Assembly (NCBI RefSeq): GCF_001277345.1
Contig: NZ_LIUT01000001.1
Span: forward strand, 2,448,878 to 2,505,360
Length of the DNA: 56,483 nt
Reading direction: 5' to 3'
Source of the DNA: Paenibacillus solani
GTDB taxonomy: Bacteria; Bacillota; Bacilli; Paenibacillales; Paenibacillaceae
Shown here: positions 35,310-44,900 of the stretch, piece by piece
How the letters are laid out: every line of letters starts with the position of its first letter
Numbering within the stretch: position 1 is the stretch's first letter
The notes under the pieces: model-generated
Databases searched by the model: none
The model's input: only the letters and a program-made list of their open reading frames with translations
What the model was told of the DNA's origin: nothing
Program-made: the position numbers and the translations under genes

Positions 35310-36320
35310 TTACTTCAGGTTTATTACGCGATCAGGAAAAGCCTCCCGTACCAAATCGAGGTTCAATTTGTCGTTCAATTCGAAGTCTTTCTCGATAATG
35401 CCGTTTGCGACCATATACTCCTTCTGCCCTTGCAAGCCAGCGTATGCTTGCTCCGTAAAACCGAGGTTCCATGGATTCTTCGGCAAATCCTTCAAAGTCG
35501 CCTCTCTTGGCTGCTTCACTTCTTCATACATCAAGTCAGCCGTCTCCTCGGGATGGGTCTGTGCATAAGCAGACGCTTCATCCAGTGCTTTCAAAAGGTT
35601 TACAAAGCCTTTCTGATTGCTGCTGATGATATCATTCGATGCAATCAATCCTGTGCCAAGACGAACAGGCGTCTTGGACATATCCGATAACTCTTTGGCT
35701 TCGGATAGCGCGCCAAACTTCTCGTTCAGCACAGCACCGTATACCCATGCTGCATCGATTTCACCTTTCTTGAGCGCCACGTAAGCCTCATCGAACCCCC
35801 CCTGTCCGATGAGCTCCACATCCGACAGTGCAACCCCATTCTCGGCTAGATAAACATCCCATAAATAAGGAATGAAAGTCCCTCTGGAGAAACTCAGCTT
35901 CTTGCCTTTAAGATCCGCGGCACTTCCGATTTCTTTACGGACGAACAGCTTCCATTCGCTGGCACTTAGATCCGTGGCTGTTCCAGATGAAGCGAAGATG
36001 GTATAGTCGCCTTTACTGACAGCATTCAGAAGCGGAAAGTCCGCACCAAAGGCAACGTCCACCTGCTTGATAAACAATGAATTAACGCCTTCAGCCGGCG
36101 TAGCAAAATTTACAAGCTCGGCATCAATCCCATGCTTGTTGAAGAACCCTTTACTCTTCGCTACGCGAAAAACGGTATTCGTAGAAATATCGGCTATTTT
36201 CAGCTTAAGTTTGCCCTCTTTATCCTTACCAGTAGCAGTACCGCATCCGCTGATAACGCTGATTGCAAGAATAGAACTTAGTATAATGGCTATCCATTGC
36301 GTCTTCCGCTGTTTGCTCAT
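35310..36320 (-). CDS. Sulfonate/nitrate-type ABC substrate-binding lipoprotein
   Basis: A 336-residue lipoprotein of the NMT1/SsuA-like family. Its signal peptide ends with ISGC (Cys26). The body shows TNTVFRVAKSKGFFNKHGIDAELVNFATPAEGVNSL at the front and QGGFDEAYVALKKGEIDAAWVYGAVLNEKFG in the middle, typical of periplasmic binding proteins for alkylsulfonates, taurine and related compounds. Its ATG overlaps the stop of the arylsulfotransferase gene by four bases, so uptake and the enzyme are made together. Confidence 0.87.
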   Translation of the reverse strand: MSKQRKTQWIAIILSSILAISVISGCGTATGKDKEGKLKLKIADISTNTVFRVAKSKGFFNKHGIDAELVNFATPAEGVNSLFIKQVDVAFGADFPLLNAVSKGDYTIFASSGTATDLSASEWKLFVRKEIGSAADLKGKKLSFSRGTFIPYLWDVYLAENGVALSDVELIGQGGFDEAYVALKKGEIDAAWVYGAVLNEKFGALSEAKELSDMSKTPVRLGTGLIASNDIISSNQKGFVNLLKALDEASAYAQTHPEETADLMYEEVKQPREATLKDLPKNPWNLGFTEQAYAGLQGQKEYMVANGIIEKDFELNDKLNLDLVREAFPDRVINLK

Positions 36321-37768
36321 TGTGATCTACCCTCTTTCTGGGCAGTTTCATCACTTCTGGCTACGCATAGAGCTCCCTCGCCATAAGAGATCGTACCCTC
36401 CACTTCCACGGTGGTTATGGCACCCCTAGGGGCAGCACCAGGAAGACGGAAGTCAGCAACATCGATTGGAGTTATTTCCGTTTCCACAGGCAATTCAAGC
36501 TGAGGCACCCATTCATAGGGAACCCGATAAGCACGATAAACCATGTTAGAATTGCGACTGTTCTTGTACGGTGAGATATATTCCCATACCAGCTCGAATT
36601 CTCGCGTGACCTCGAAGATCCTGCCGTCAGCCCCTTCCGTGATCAAGGTATTTCCATTGGGCAGACGCTGAGCCGAGCTGATATAGGGGCTGTAAAATCG
36701 GTAGGAATCAAGCGGAGCCTGGAAACCAGCTTCCGTTGGAGTGTACTGCCATTCAATCTCCAACGTAACAGGATTAATCTCCAGGATACGGGAATGGTCA
36801 CGTCGCGCTATTTTTAGCCCATCCACCGATTCCGGGTTTGGCCGTCCATAACCGCCCCAGCCTCCATTGTCAAAGATCAGAATATTGCCTTCACCCGGCA
36901 GACCCTGCGGAATCAGATGAGCATGATGCTGTCCAATAATCCAGCCGATATGCTTCGTTTCTTCTGTAGAGTAGTCGGGTCCCAGCTTCCAGACGATTTT
37001 GTCCGTTCTCTTGTCGGTTATGGCTATAATGTTGCTTTCTCGTGCATCCCAGATAATATTATCAGGGTGGAAGCGTTCATCCCCCACATCATAGAACTTA
37101 TTAGGTCCGAGTACCGATGCCGAATTGATGTGCATCCAGTCGCCGGCATGCGCACCGAAGCCCCGAGTGTTCGGGTCGCGAGATATCGCCAGCTTGGCAT
37201 CTTCATCGAAGCCCAGCTCCTCAAAATGATCACTAACAGCCCATTCCCAGATGACGTTGCCCTCCCAATCGACTTCGATAATCGTGTCATCCAGCAGTTC
37301 AATATCGGATATCTCGGGACGGTTCACATTTTTGTGAGCGAGGATCAAGGTATTGCCGGAATCCACTTTTGGGTCTTGCCCTGGAACATAATAGCCAACG
37401 GGGTTGCCTTCCCGCTGATAATCATGATGCTGACGAGCCATCCATTGAGCCGGGTGACCCGGATCCTCTATGTACTCATACCGATCAAATTTCCAGACAA
37501 TGTTGCCGTCCCAATCCACTTGCACCAGATTAGTCTCATCCTGGAATCCGTATTTCGGATCGCGTTCGGATGTACTGCCAAGAACATAACCTCCAGGAAA
37601 CAGCTTGTTCGGGAATCCTCGCAAACCTTTCCATAAGCGAACCTCTCGGCCATTCATATCAATCAAGAGCGCCCCTGTTTCTGCAGCCTGATAAATCGTG
37701 TAGCCGTTCCAAGCCTTCTGCGGATTGTAAACCGTCGTACCGGTTGGATAAATCGTTGGATGTCCCAT
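36317..37768 (-). CDS. Arylsulfotransferase (ASST)-family protein, cytoplasmic
   Basis: A 483-residue beta-propeller enzyme of the arylsulfotransferase family: TGALLIDMNGREVRLWKG at the start, repeated VDWDGNIVWKFDR / VDWEGNVIWEWAV blades, MARQHHDYQREGNP, IGQHHAHLIPQGLPGEGNILIFDNGGWGG and RILEINPVTLEIEWQY. The HH motifs match positions where the catalytic histidine intermediate forms. Known ASSTs are periplasmic and carry signal peptides; this one has none and starts directly with the domain, so it seems to be cytoplasmic. It may transfer or release sulfate from phenolic sulfate esters that the coupled ABC importer brings in. Confidence 0.85.
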   Translation of the reverse strand: MGHPTIYPTGTTVYNPQKAWNGYTIYQAAETGALLIDMNGREVRLWKGLRGFPNKLFPGGYVLGSTSERDPKYGFQDETNLVQVDWDGNIVWKFDRYEYIEDPGHPAQWMARQHHDYQREGNPVGYYVPGQDPKVDSGNTLILAHKNVNRPEISDIELLDDTIIEVDWEGNVIWEWAVSDHFEELGFDEDAKLAISRDPNTRGFGAHAGDWMHINSASVLGPNKFYDVGDERFHPDNIIWDARESNIIAITDKRTDKIVWKLGPDYSTEETKHIGWIIGQHHAHLIPQGLPGEGNILIFDNGGWGGYGRPNPESVDGLKIARRDHSRILEINPVTLEIEWQYTPTEAGFQAPLDSYRFYSPYISSAQRLPNGNTLITEGADGRIFEVTREFELVWEYISPYKNSRNSNMVYRAYRVPYEWVPQLELPVETEITPIDVADFRLPGAAPRGAITTVEVEGTISYGEGALCVARSDETAQKEGRSQ

Positions 37769-37798
37769 ATTTCCCTACTCCCTCTCCCATTTGATTTT

Positions 37799-38344
37799 TT
37801 AGTAAGAAATATATTTATTCGAGCGTTTGGTTCTGTCTTTATTAGCTGTCTGAACATTTGTGTCCCCTGTCCCTAAAGAGGATTGGGATTGGTCAAGTAC
37901 AGCTTCCGCGAACCCATCCAGATGTTCATTCAGCCGTTCAAATAAACAGATTAATTCTCTAAGCTCCTCCTGTGAAAAAGAACCAAATAACGTATCGATC
38001 ATGTATCCGCCGATGTGTTCGTTGCGCTCCAACATCTCTCTTCCCGTATCCGTAATGTCCAGAACGATCGCTCTCCGGTCAATCTTGCTTCGCCTTCTGA
38101 CCGCAAATCCGGCAGCCTCCAGTTTGTCACATACTGCTGTTACCGCCCCGGATGTGAAATCGAGCTGGTTCGCAAGTTCGCCAAGTCTTTGCGCTCCTGT
38201 GCGATGAATCGTGTTTAAGATCAGTAAGCCGGGCAGTGAAATGCCTTCTACCGAAATTTTGTCACGCTCTCTAACAAATCTGCGTACTACTCTGCGGAAA
38301 AGCCAATCCGCTTCCTCCAGTAAAGCCCAGTTCCTCTCTTCCAT
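37799..38344 (-). CDS. MarR-family transcriptional regulator
   Basis: A 181-residue winged-helix regulator of the MarR family: LPGLLILNTIHRTGAQRLGELANQLDFTSGAVTAVCDKLEAAGFAVRRRSKIDRRAIVLDITDTGREML is the whole DNA-binding core with the wing RRAIVLDIT. The C-terminal 35 residues are hydrophilic and unusual. It is the first gene of the sulfonate operon, 30 bases before the sulfotransferase, and probably controls it in response to an aromatic ligand. A palindrome and a predicted promoter lie about 200 bases upstream. Confidence 0.88.
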   Translation of the reverse strand: MEERNWALLEEADWLFRRVVRRFVRERDKISVEGISLPGLLILNTIHRTGAQRLGELANQLDFTSGAVTAVCDKLEAAGFAVRRRSKIDRRAIVLDITDTGREMLERNEHIGGYMIDTLFGSFSQEELRELICLFERLNEHLDGFAEAVLDQSQSSLGTGDTNVQTANKDRTKRSNKYISY

Positions 38345-38418
38345 GTCGCTCCTCTCTCATGGTCTTCGTCCTTGTCTGTCAGTCCATTTCCATTCATGGC
38401 AACCCACGAATAAACGTA

Positions 38419-38476
38419 AAAGGCCCCCGTCTACCCTTCCGTTGTCACAACGAAATTGGAGTAAACAGGAGCCTTT
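38419..38476 (-). promoter_or_regulatory. Long hairpin in the leader of the MarR operon, possible attenuator
   Basis: On the minus strand AAAGGCTCCTGTTTAC (38476-38461) pairs over 16 bases, three of them G-U, with GTAGACGGGGGCCTTT (38434-38419), and an inner TTCGTT/AACGGAA helix forms in the loop. TTACGTTTATT follows. It lies between the predicted promoter and the MarR gene. Attenuator, protein-binding hairpin or an old terminator are all possible. Confidence 0.45.
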
Positions 38477-38524
38477 GGTGGACCAATCGGCTGACTTATA
38501 GTTTAAAGTTAAGATAATGAAAGT

Positions 38525-38589
38525 TCATTAAATGAATGACTGAATGATGGCTTGTGGCTAGATTAAACCAATTAATACCACCTGTCAAG
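38525..38589 (-). promoter_or_regulatory. Predicted promoter and palindrome upstream of the MarR operon
   Basis: TTGACA (38589-38584) and TAATCT (38566-38561) are spaced by 17 bases on the minus strand. The perfect 6-1-6 palindrome TTCATTAAATGAA (38525-38537) lies just downstream of the expected start point and could be the MarR operator. Confidence 0.5.
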
Positions 38590-38756
38590 TAGGAATTATT
38601 TTTGGAAAGTTCTATTATCAAAAAAATTCAAATATGCTACTTCCTTAACTGTTCAATTCTTGATGTACGCTTTATACATGCTAAAAGCTTCCCTCTCAAT
38701 CATTTCATCAATGAGATACTTAGTTTACTCAAATGAGAGGAAAAGTAGCAGAGGTA
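38590..38756. other. Intergenic boundary of the accessory region
   Basis: A+T-rich stretch without a recognisable gene, where base composition changes from the host-like left flank to the island. I see no tRNA end and no direct repeat that I can match with confidence to the right side. Confidence 0.4.
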
Positions 38757-38796
38757 GAAAAAAGGCAACTCCATTGACTCGGAGTTACCTTTTAAA
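38757..38796 (-). terminator. Terminator of the GTPase operon
   Basis: AAAGGCAACTCC pairs with GGAGTTACCTTT with one mismatch. Six T residues follow on the minus strand (TTTTTTCTACC). It lies about 20 bases after the GTPase stop. Confidence 0.8.
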
Positions 38797-38816
38797 AGTT
38801 AATTAATTTAAGAACA

Positions 38817-40652
38817 TTAACTGTATATTTCAGTTGGGCTATTTTTATCAACATAATCATGATTATTTGAAACACAGCCAAAAAATTCATCAATTGTATT
38901 ATAAAAAATTTGATAAAGTTGAGAAAACCTAACATAATCCCAATTATCAAATCTATAATTTGATATTTTTTTATTCATATAATCCCTTACTTTGGTTAAA
39001 TAAACATTATTTAAAGTATCTTCTCCATATTTTACAGAATATTCGTTCTTCCATTTAGCATTTGAATTTTCAATAGCTTTCACTGCTAAGTAACGATTAA
39101 TGATTGAATACCCACCAAAATTAGCCCATACATCTGTAAAAGAATTCTGTAGTACATACTTTAAACATTGCTGAATCTCAAGTGTATATGTGTTCAGTAT
39201 GTCTATATCATCTGGCATTTCAGCATATTTTTTAATTGAATTTATAATGTCTTGAGATTCACAAAGATCAACTATAAGCGTATTAATTGTTTTCCAAGCT
39301 GTAACTGCAAATACACCAGTTGCACCGTAAGTATATGACCCATCTTCTGAACGAGAGGTAATGCCATCTTTTGCACCAAGTAGTTGTCCATGTACTAAAT
39401 TATTCAAGAGATTATCTTTTGAAAAGCCCTTAGTTACTGGACGTACAATACGATCTAGGTTTAAATGATAATCATAATATTCCATAATTATACGTGAGAA
39501 CAGACTTTCATAAAACGAATTAAAAAATTTATCATGAATATCATTCAGCTTAATTTTGTCATCGAAAAACAATACAATTTTATTGAGGAGAGTTCTGAAA
39601 TCAGAAAGACTACTCAACAATCTGTCGAATACCTCCATAGAACAAAACTCATAAATATGATATTCAGCTTTATCATAATCAACTTCTTTTTCTTTTAAAA
39701 CACTTACTTCTGGAAGGAGCAGTTCTCTTTTATGGGCCTTGATAAGCTGGTTCGAAGCATTCCCTTCCTCATTAATAATATCCAGTGAATAAAGGAACTT
39801 ATGTACCTCATTGAAATTTAGACTTGAAACTTTCTTATTCTTAACAAGACCATTGTAAACTTCTGTACTAACATTGATACCGTTATCTTCGCAGTCTTCC
39901 AACTTGCCTGCAAGTTTTCCGCTTCGTTCAATAATAAATGTAGGAACTGCCTCAAAAATCGATTTAACAAATTCCCCATAAATATCCCTACCCAAATTAG
40001 GCATAGGTGAATCCTGTCCATTCATCAAAATACAGGCTTGAATACCATCTAAACCTGTCTCCGCTAAACTAGGAGTTTTCTTTTCAATTTCATCTAACTT
40101 AGCATCTAAAAACCCGCGAGTATCACGTAAAACAACAGATTTAAAACCATGTTTGTGCATACTATCAAGAACCTTTTCAGATGCAGGTACGCGTAGCTTA
40201 ATATATCTCACTAATTTATCAGCCTTTGAGTGATTTATAATGGAGATAGCAAATTTAATATCATTCTTAATTTTATCAGCAATCTTATTCAAATTTTCTT
40301 CTAAAGATTTATTGAAGTATCCATCCTCAGAAGCAATAACTGGTTCAATTTTGAAATATTTATAATCATTACTGTTCAATTTTTGGTTCATACCTTCTAT
40401 ATCATTGTTGATAATACCATGAGTGATCTGCCCCAAATCAAAGACCACCTCACTTACTACAGTCTGTTTACAATCCGAAAGTTCGTAAAATGTCGTTACC
40501 TTAGTTAATCCTCCATCATTCTGATGTAATTTCCCAATCAAATCTCCGAACTTATTTCGATCAATCATTGATGCAATGAATGTAGATTTACCGGAGTTAG
40601 TTAGTCCAATAACTGCAACATCGATAACATCATCAAAAATTGTAATACTCAT
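38817..40652 (-). CDS. Dynamin-like large P-loop GTPase of unknown function
   Basis: A 611-residue protein whose N terminus carries a P-loop GLTNSGKST (residues 16-24) and a G3-like switch motif DTRG (Asp177), in the layout of the dynamin/GTPase superfamily with a long insertion between. The C-terminal 300 residues are predicted helical and have a glycine-rich stretch (GATGVFAVTAWK) near 445. I cannot place the exact family. The AAGGAGG site before the ATG is excellent. It is co-transcribed with the upstream Cys/His-rich protein (37-base gap) and lies in an A+T-rich island with defence-like genes; membrane-remodelling GTPases have been linked to phage defence, so a defence role is inference. 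Confidence 0.65.
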   Translation of the reverse strand: MSITIFDDVIDVAVIGLTNSGKSTFIASMIDRNKFGDLIGKLHQNDGGLTKVTTFYELSDCKQTVVSEVVFDLGQITHGIINNDIEGMNQKLNSNDYKYFKIEPVIASEDGYFNKSLEENLNKIADKIKNDIKFAISIINHSKADKLVRYIKLRVPASEKVLDSMHKHGFKSVVLRDTRGFLDAKLDEIEKKTPSLAETGLDGIQACILMNGQDSPMPNLGRDIYGEFVKSIFEAVPTFIIERSGKLAGKLEDCEDNGINVSTEVYNGLVKNKKVSSLNFNEVHKFLYSLDIINEEGNASNQLIKAHKRELLLPEVSVLKEKEVDYDKAEYHIYEFCSMEVFDRLLSSLSDFRTLLNKIVLFFDDKIKLNDIHDKFFNSFYESLFSRIIMEYYDYHLNLDRIVRPVTKGFSKDNLLNNLVHGQLLGAKDGITSRSEDGSYTYGATGVFAVTAWKTINTLIVDLCESQDIINSIKKYAEMPDDIDILNTYTLEIQQCLKYVLQNSFTDVWANFGGYSIINRYLAVKAIENSNAKWKNEYSVKYGEDTLNNVYLTKVRDYMNKKISNYRFDNWDYVRFSQLYQIFYNTIDEFFGCVSNNHDYVDKNSPTEIYS

Positions 40653-40689
40653 AAAATAACCTCCTTGTATAATAAAACTTATAAATCAA

Positions 40690-41640
40690 TTACTCTTCCA
40701 CTACGCTATCAAACCTAAAAACTAAATGATCCAAATTTTCAATTTTTACACTAACAGCTTCAAAATCATTACCTTTGTCAGATATTTTTTTAATATTAGG
40801 ATATACCCCCACAAAATAACATCTTATTTCTCCATTAAATGTTGTGAGTTTTTCGAGCACTTCAAGTAGTTGATTTTTCTTGTTGTATGATTGAATCAAA
40901 TCAGAGTTAAGATATATGGTTATCTCTAAGCCCTTTTCATTAATCCAAGCTTTCTTCTTGAATCTAATCCTATAATTTTTTCCGTATTTCTTTAATTTCG
41001 TAACCTCTCCCCAATAAATAAGTCCTTCTTCATCTGAGAAATATTCACACTTTTTAAAAAATGAATAATACGATTTCTCTTTCCCATTTATAGTAAGAGT
41101 CTGAGTTTTTAACGTATTTGGATCATTGTTTTCATAACAATCAATTATATGTTCAAAATAATGAGTTTTTACATTTGAAACTCCTTTAGTAGTTGAACCA
41201 ATACTTTTAGATCGTGTAACTTTATTTATAGTGTTATTATTAGTATTCATCGTATTCTCAACACTTCGAAGACTTTTCATGAGTTGAGTTGGTTTTATGA
41301 GCAAAAACTCAGAAGGTAACACGCTTTTTTTCTTATGATTTGACTTTTTAGCATTTACTTCATTGGTAAAATCTTGGTCTACATCATAATAATAATCACA
41401 CTTTTTTGGCGAAAAAATATGATTAGTAAGACTTTTAGTTCTAAAATGAATTTTGGCTTTGGTCTTTTCTTTTCTATAAATTGCAACTTGAAGTAATGGT
41501 ACTCTACAATGTTCGCTAGGACAAAGAAAAGTAAGCTTTCTCATATAGTAATTAGAATCATTGCTAAAATATAAATCTCTGGCTTCATATGGATCTATAC
41601 ATCGATTTATCTCTTCACAGTAGGCTTTTTCAAATTTCAT
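40690..41640 (-). CDS. Cys/His-rich protein with CoiA-like N-terminal region
   Basis: A 316-residue protein I do not recognise fully. The first 85 residues hold a likely zinc site: Cys40-x4-Cys45, His65, His74 and Cys81 (LCPSEHC, HFRTKSLTNHI, KKCDY), in the pattern of the N-terminal part of CoiA-like proteins. A lysine-, serine- and asparagine-rich linker (about 95-165) leads to a beta-rich C-terminal domain (YFSDEEGLIYWGEVTKL, IRFKKKAWINEKGLEITIYL, IRCYFVGVYPNIKKI). I start it at the ATG at 41640 with GGAGGTAATT in front; the frame continues upstream to 41808 without signal. It is the first gene of the pair with the GTPase and is probably its partner. Confidence 0.6.
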   Translation of the reverse strand: MKFEKAYCEEINRCIDPYEARDLYFSNDSNYYMRKLTFLCPSEHCRVPLLQVAIYRKEKTKAKIHFRTKSLTNHIFSPKKCDYYYDVDQDFTNEVNAKKSNHKKKSVLPSEFLLIKPTQLMKSLRSVENTMNTNNNTINKVTRSKSIGSTTKGVSNVKTHYFEHIIDCYENNDPNTLKTQTLTINGKEKSYYSFFKKCEYFSDEEGLIYWGEVTKLKKYGKNYRIRFKKKAWINEKGLEITIYLNSDLIQSYNKKNQLLEVLEKLTTFNGEIRCYFVGVYPNIKKISDKGNDFEAVSVKIENLDHLVFRFDSVVEE

Positions 41641-41980
41641 AATTACCTCCAATAAAATCCCAAGAAAACAATTCACTATGTTAGAAAATATGATAAAACG
41701 AGACTCTTTTATCAAATATTCGACATAGTTCTCTCCCTCCCTTCCAAAAAGAACTAAATTTCTCCATAAAGTAGAACAGACCTCCGGGAAAAATTCCAGA
41801 GGTCTCAATATGGTCGTATATCATTAATATCAACTTGCATTTCTTGTTTCAAGATCACTCAAAGAATTTTCAGCATTTCACTTTTGCTTCTCTGAAACCA
41901 ACTTAACACCTTTTTAAATTCTTCACGAATATCTTTGAAACCCTTTACGATAACATGAAACTGCAAACAAGTAGATACTT
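41641..41980. other. Intergenic region with a terminator hairpin
   Basis: No gene seen. GACCTC-CGGGAA-aaa-TTCCAG-AGGTC (41777-41807) forms a hairpin that, read on the minus strand, can end the transcript of the large NTPase gene. The remaining bases are A+T-rich and would hold the promoter of the Cys/His protein and GTPase pair. Confidence 0.5.
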
Positions 41981-44900
41981 TTATGCAATACTCTCCCTCA
42001 ACATAAAACCACTTGTTGATCCTCTATCGACTAGAAAACTAAGGATACATATTACTTTCTCCCGTACTTCAGGGTATTTTTTAATATCAGCTTCATATTG
42101 CATGGTATATCTACGCATAAACTCTTCAATATAATATTCGGTGTTTACTTGTAGAACTATTTTCTTTAGATGAGGATTATTTTTTATGGTTATAAACAGC
42201 CAATTCAGGCCCTCCTCAATATAATTATATCCAATGGTATTGAGAACTCTCGAAACAGCATATAAGATAACTGGATTATATCCTATATCTGTTGCCAAAC
42301 GCTTGAAAAAAATAGTATTGTGTGGTTTTAATGTATGCCAAGATCTCATATCTTTATTCCACCAAGGAAATGCAAGAGCATACGTAGTAACAATTTCATC
42401 TAAACCTCGTCCATAATAACGTTCTCGAGTAGTACTTTTATCATTTTCCATTTGTTTTTCGCATAGGTTCACTATCGGTTCATATAGTTTATCCCATATA
42501 TCCCAAAAAACTTCGTCCTGTTTAACGTTGTCTTGTAGAACCGTTATTTCACAAAGAAGTTGTTCCATATAATCAGAAGATGTTATATAGGGGATAAAAT
42601 CTTTGATTAAACTCAGACGTATATGAGCATTAGGTACATTAAAGATATATTTTGCCAACCAGTCTATATAGGCACTTTCCAGTTTATAAGATCGATGAAC
42701 ATTACGATCCCTTAAATGATCCTCTTGAAAAAGATATTGCCATGTTACTGGCCCCACCTGTTTTAAAATAGCATATGTTGATTCTTTTGAAGGAGATAAC
42801 AACATGCACGCGGTAAGGAGTGCATTTTCATTCAATTTAGAGAAATCTAGATCATTTATACTTGGTGTAGAATTTAAGATATTTTTGATAATTTTCCTCT
42901 TCTTCTTTAAAAATTTGATTGGTGAAATACCGTTATATACTAGTACATTTAAATCATACTCAGGTTTTAGTCTAATATATGCCGCAAACAATTGCTCAGT
43001 ATGAGATCGACATATTTCCCAGGCTTTAGATGAAAAGCTTTTTACCGCCACTTTGTTTAAATCACCCACATCCATAAGAAGAGCGAGCAAAATAACTGCT
43101 GGTTCATCCAATGTCCCTTGAACTGATTGTTTATAACCGTTAATTATTATGGGAAGTGATGCAATCGCGGCTTCAGATCCATCACCAATTTGATAATTCC
43201 GTTGTTGCTGTATTGTTGATTTTGAATATAAAGTTAAAAGTTGTTCACAATTTTCTCGTTGATCTACTGTAAGAACATAAGGAAAGTCTCTTACTAATAC
43301 AGCAGACACATATATGGGAGCGCTTCTAGTGAGATAATTGTAATCTGATGTATTTTTCTCAGATAGAATCTCTTTCATTTCTTCAAGCGCTATCAAGGGA
43401 TTCTCTTCAAAGTTACTATATTTATAGTAACTTTGAACATCATTTTCAAACCTTGCTTTTGCCCAAATTGCCAATGGTGTATGCTTATATAAAGTATCCG
43501 ATTGCTCTTTTGTTATCCTGCTAATCTCCTTAAGATCATCTGGCAAATCAGAAACCAGAGGAATGTACGTCGCGCCATTCTTCTCGATAGCTGCATCTGT
43601 ATCAAAATTCATTCTTCTTAAATCGATCCGATGCAAAACAAAACGAGATAAAGTATCTTCATCAGTTATATCAGAGAAAGCAATATCGATATTTTGATAA
43701 AGGGTCTTTACTCTTTCAGAGAACTCTAATTCAGCAAGATCGTGCTTCTGAAACTGGTACTCCAAAATGATATCTTCGAACTTTTTCTTTCTAAAGTCTA
43801 GATTGTTTGAAGCTATCCTTTCGTCGTCATATAGTTTATTAGATGGCAGTCCTCGAAAAAGATTTGCATGATTTTCCTGTACGAATCTTTCAACATCGAA
43901 ATCAAATACTTCTTTAGTTTTCAGCAGTATGCAGGCAATCTCAAATAATTTTTCGGGATATGATATTACTGCACTGACTACGACAGACGTAATCGCGGCT
44001 GTATGTGATTTTGACAATAATTCGTAACATGCACCTTCAGCTTGATTTCTGTCTACTTGTTTCACGAAAAATAGAAGCCATCTCTCTAACGCCATAAGCA
44101 TAGACTCAAGTAAATTAGGGGCCGTTGATGTACCTCGGTGCATAAGCCAAAGCCTGCTACTTGCAGTCTGCTCAATAACTTTCCCATTGGGCAAATTGAT
44201 GTATATGGTGCTGCATTCGTTGTACTCTTTTCCAAGAAACGAATTGGAATAACTTTTTGTAACATGATTAAAAAAATCTATTATAAATTCGATTGCTTTT
44301 TGAGGTGACACCCTTAGTAACTGAAATATCGGAGTGTGGTGAGCACTTGTAGGATAAAAATCATTTTCTGTATCGGAATTCACATCAAAAGCATCTTCTA
44401 TACTATCACGGCGATTATACCTTGGAAATTCAGACTTCTTATCGTTTCTTTTCCAAAAACATTTCGCCAGTCCTATAACTATATCTGGATTCGCTTCGCA
44501 TAACGCGTAACTATCCACAACACCTTCCAATAATTGTGTACTCAAGTCATAATATTTCGATCTATGATCATTTTCTTGGTTGTCTATGACTTCTTGAAGA
44601 ATATGTGTTAGCTCTACGTGGGTTTCCAGTGCACTTCCAAGTATAACACTTATAATAGACTTCAATTTTCTATCTCGAAGAGTATAGCCCAGATGGTTAG
44701 ACGACTTAATGATATCGTAAAAATTCAATGCAATAAGACCAGCATGTTTTGTTTCAATACCAGTTTTATGGTTACTTACCCATGTTGATAAAGAATCTGT
44801 TACGGTCATAATGTTTTTCGCATCCCATGTAATGCGATCAAAGTTATCGTTAATAAATTTAAATATAAAAGCCCAGCCTGTTCCAGATGGTTTTGTATAT

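Noticed and set aside
36917..37636. 239-codon plus-strand frame
   Set aside because: It is the antisense of the arylsulfotransferase-like gene, whose beta-propeller repeats are clear.
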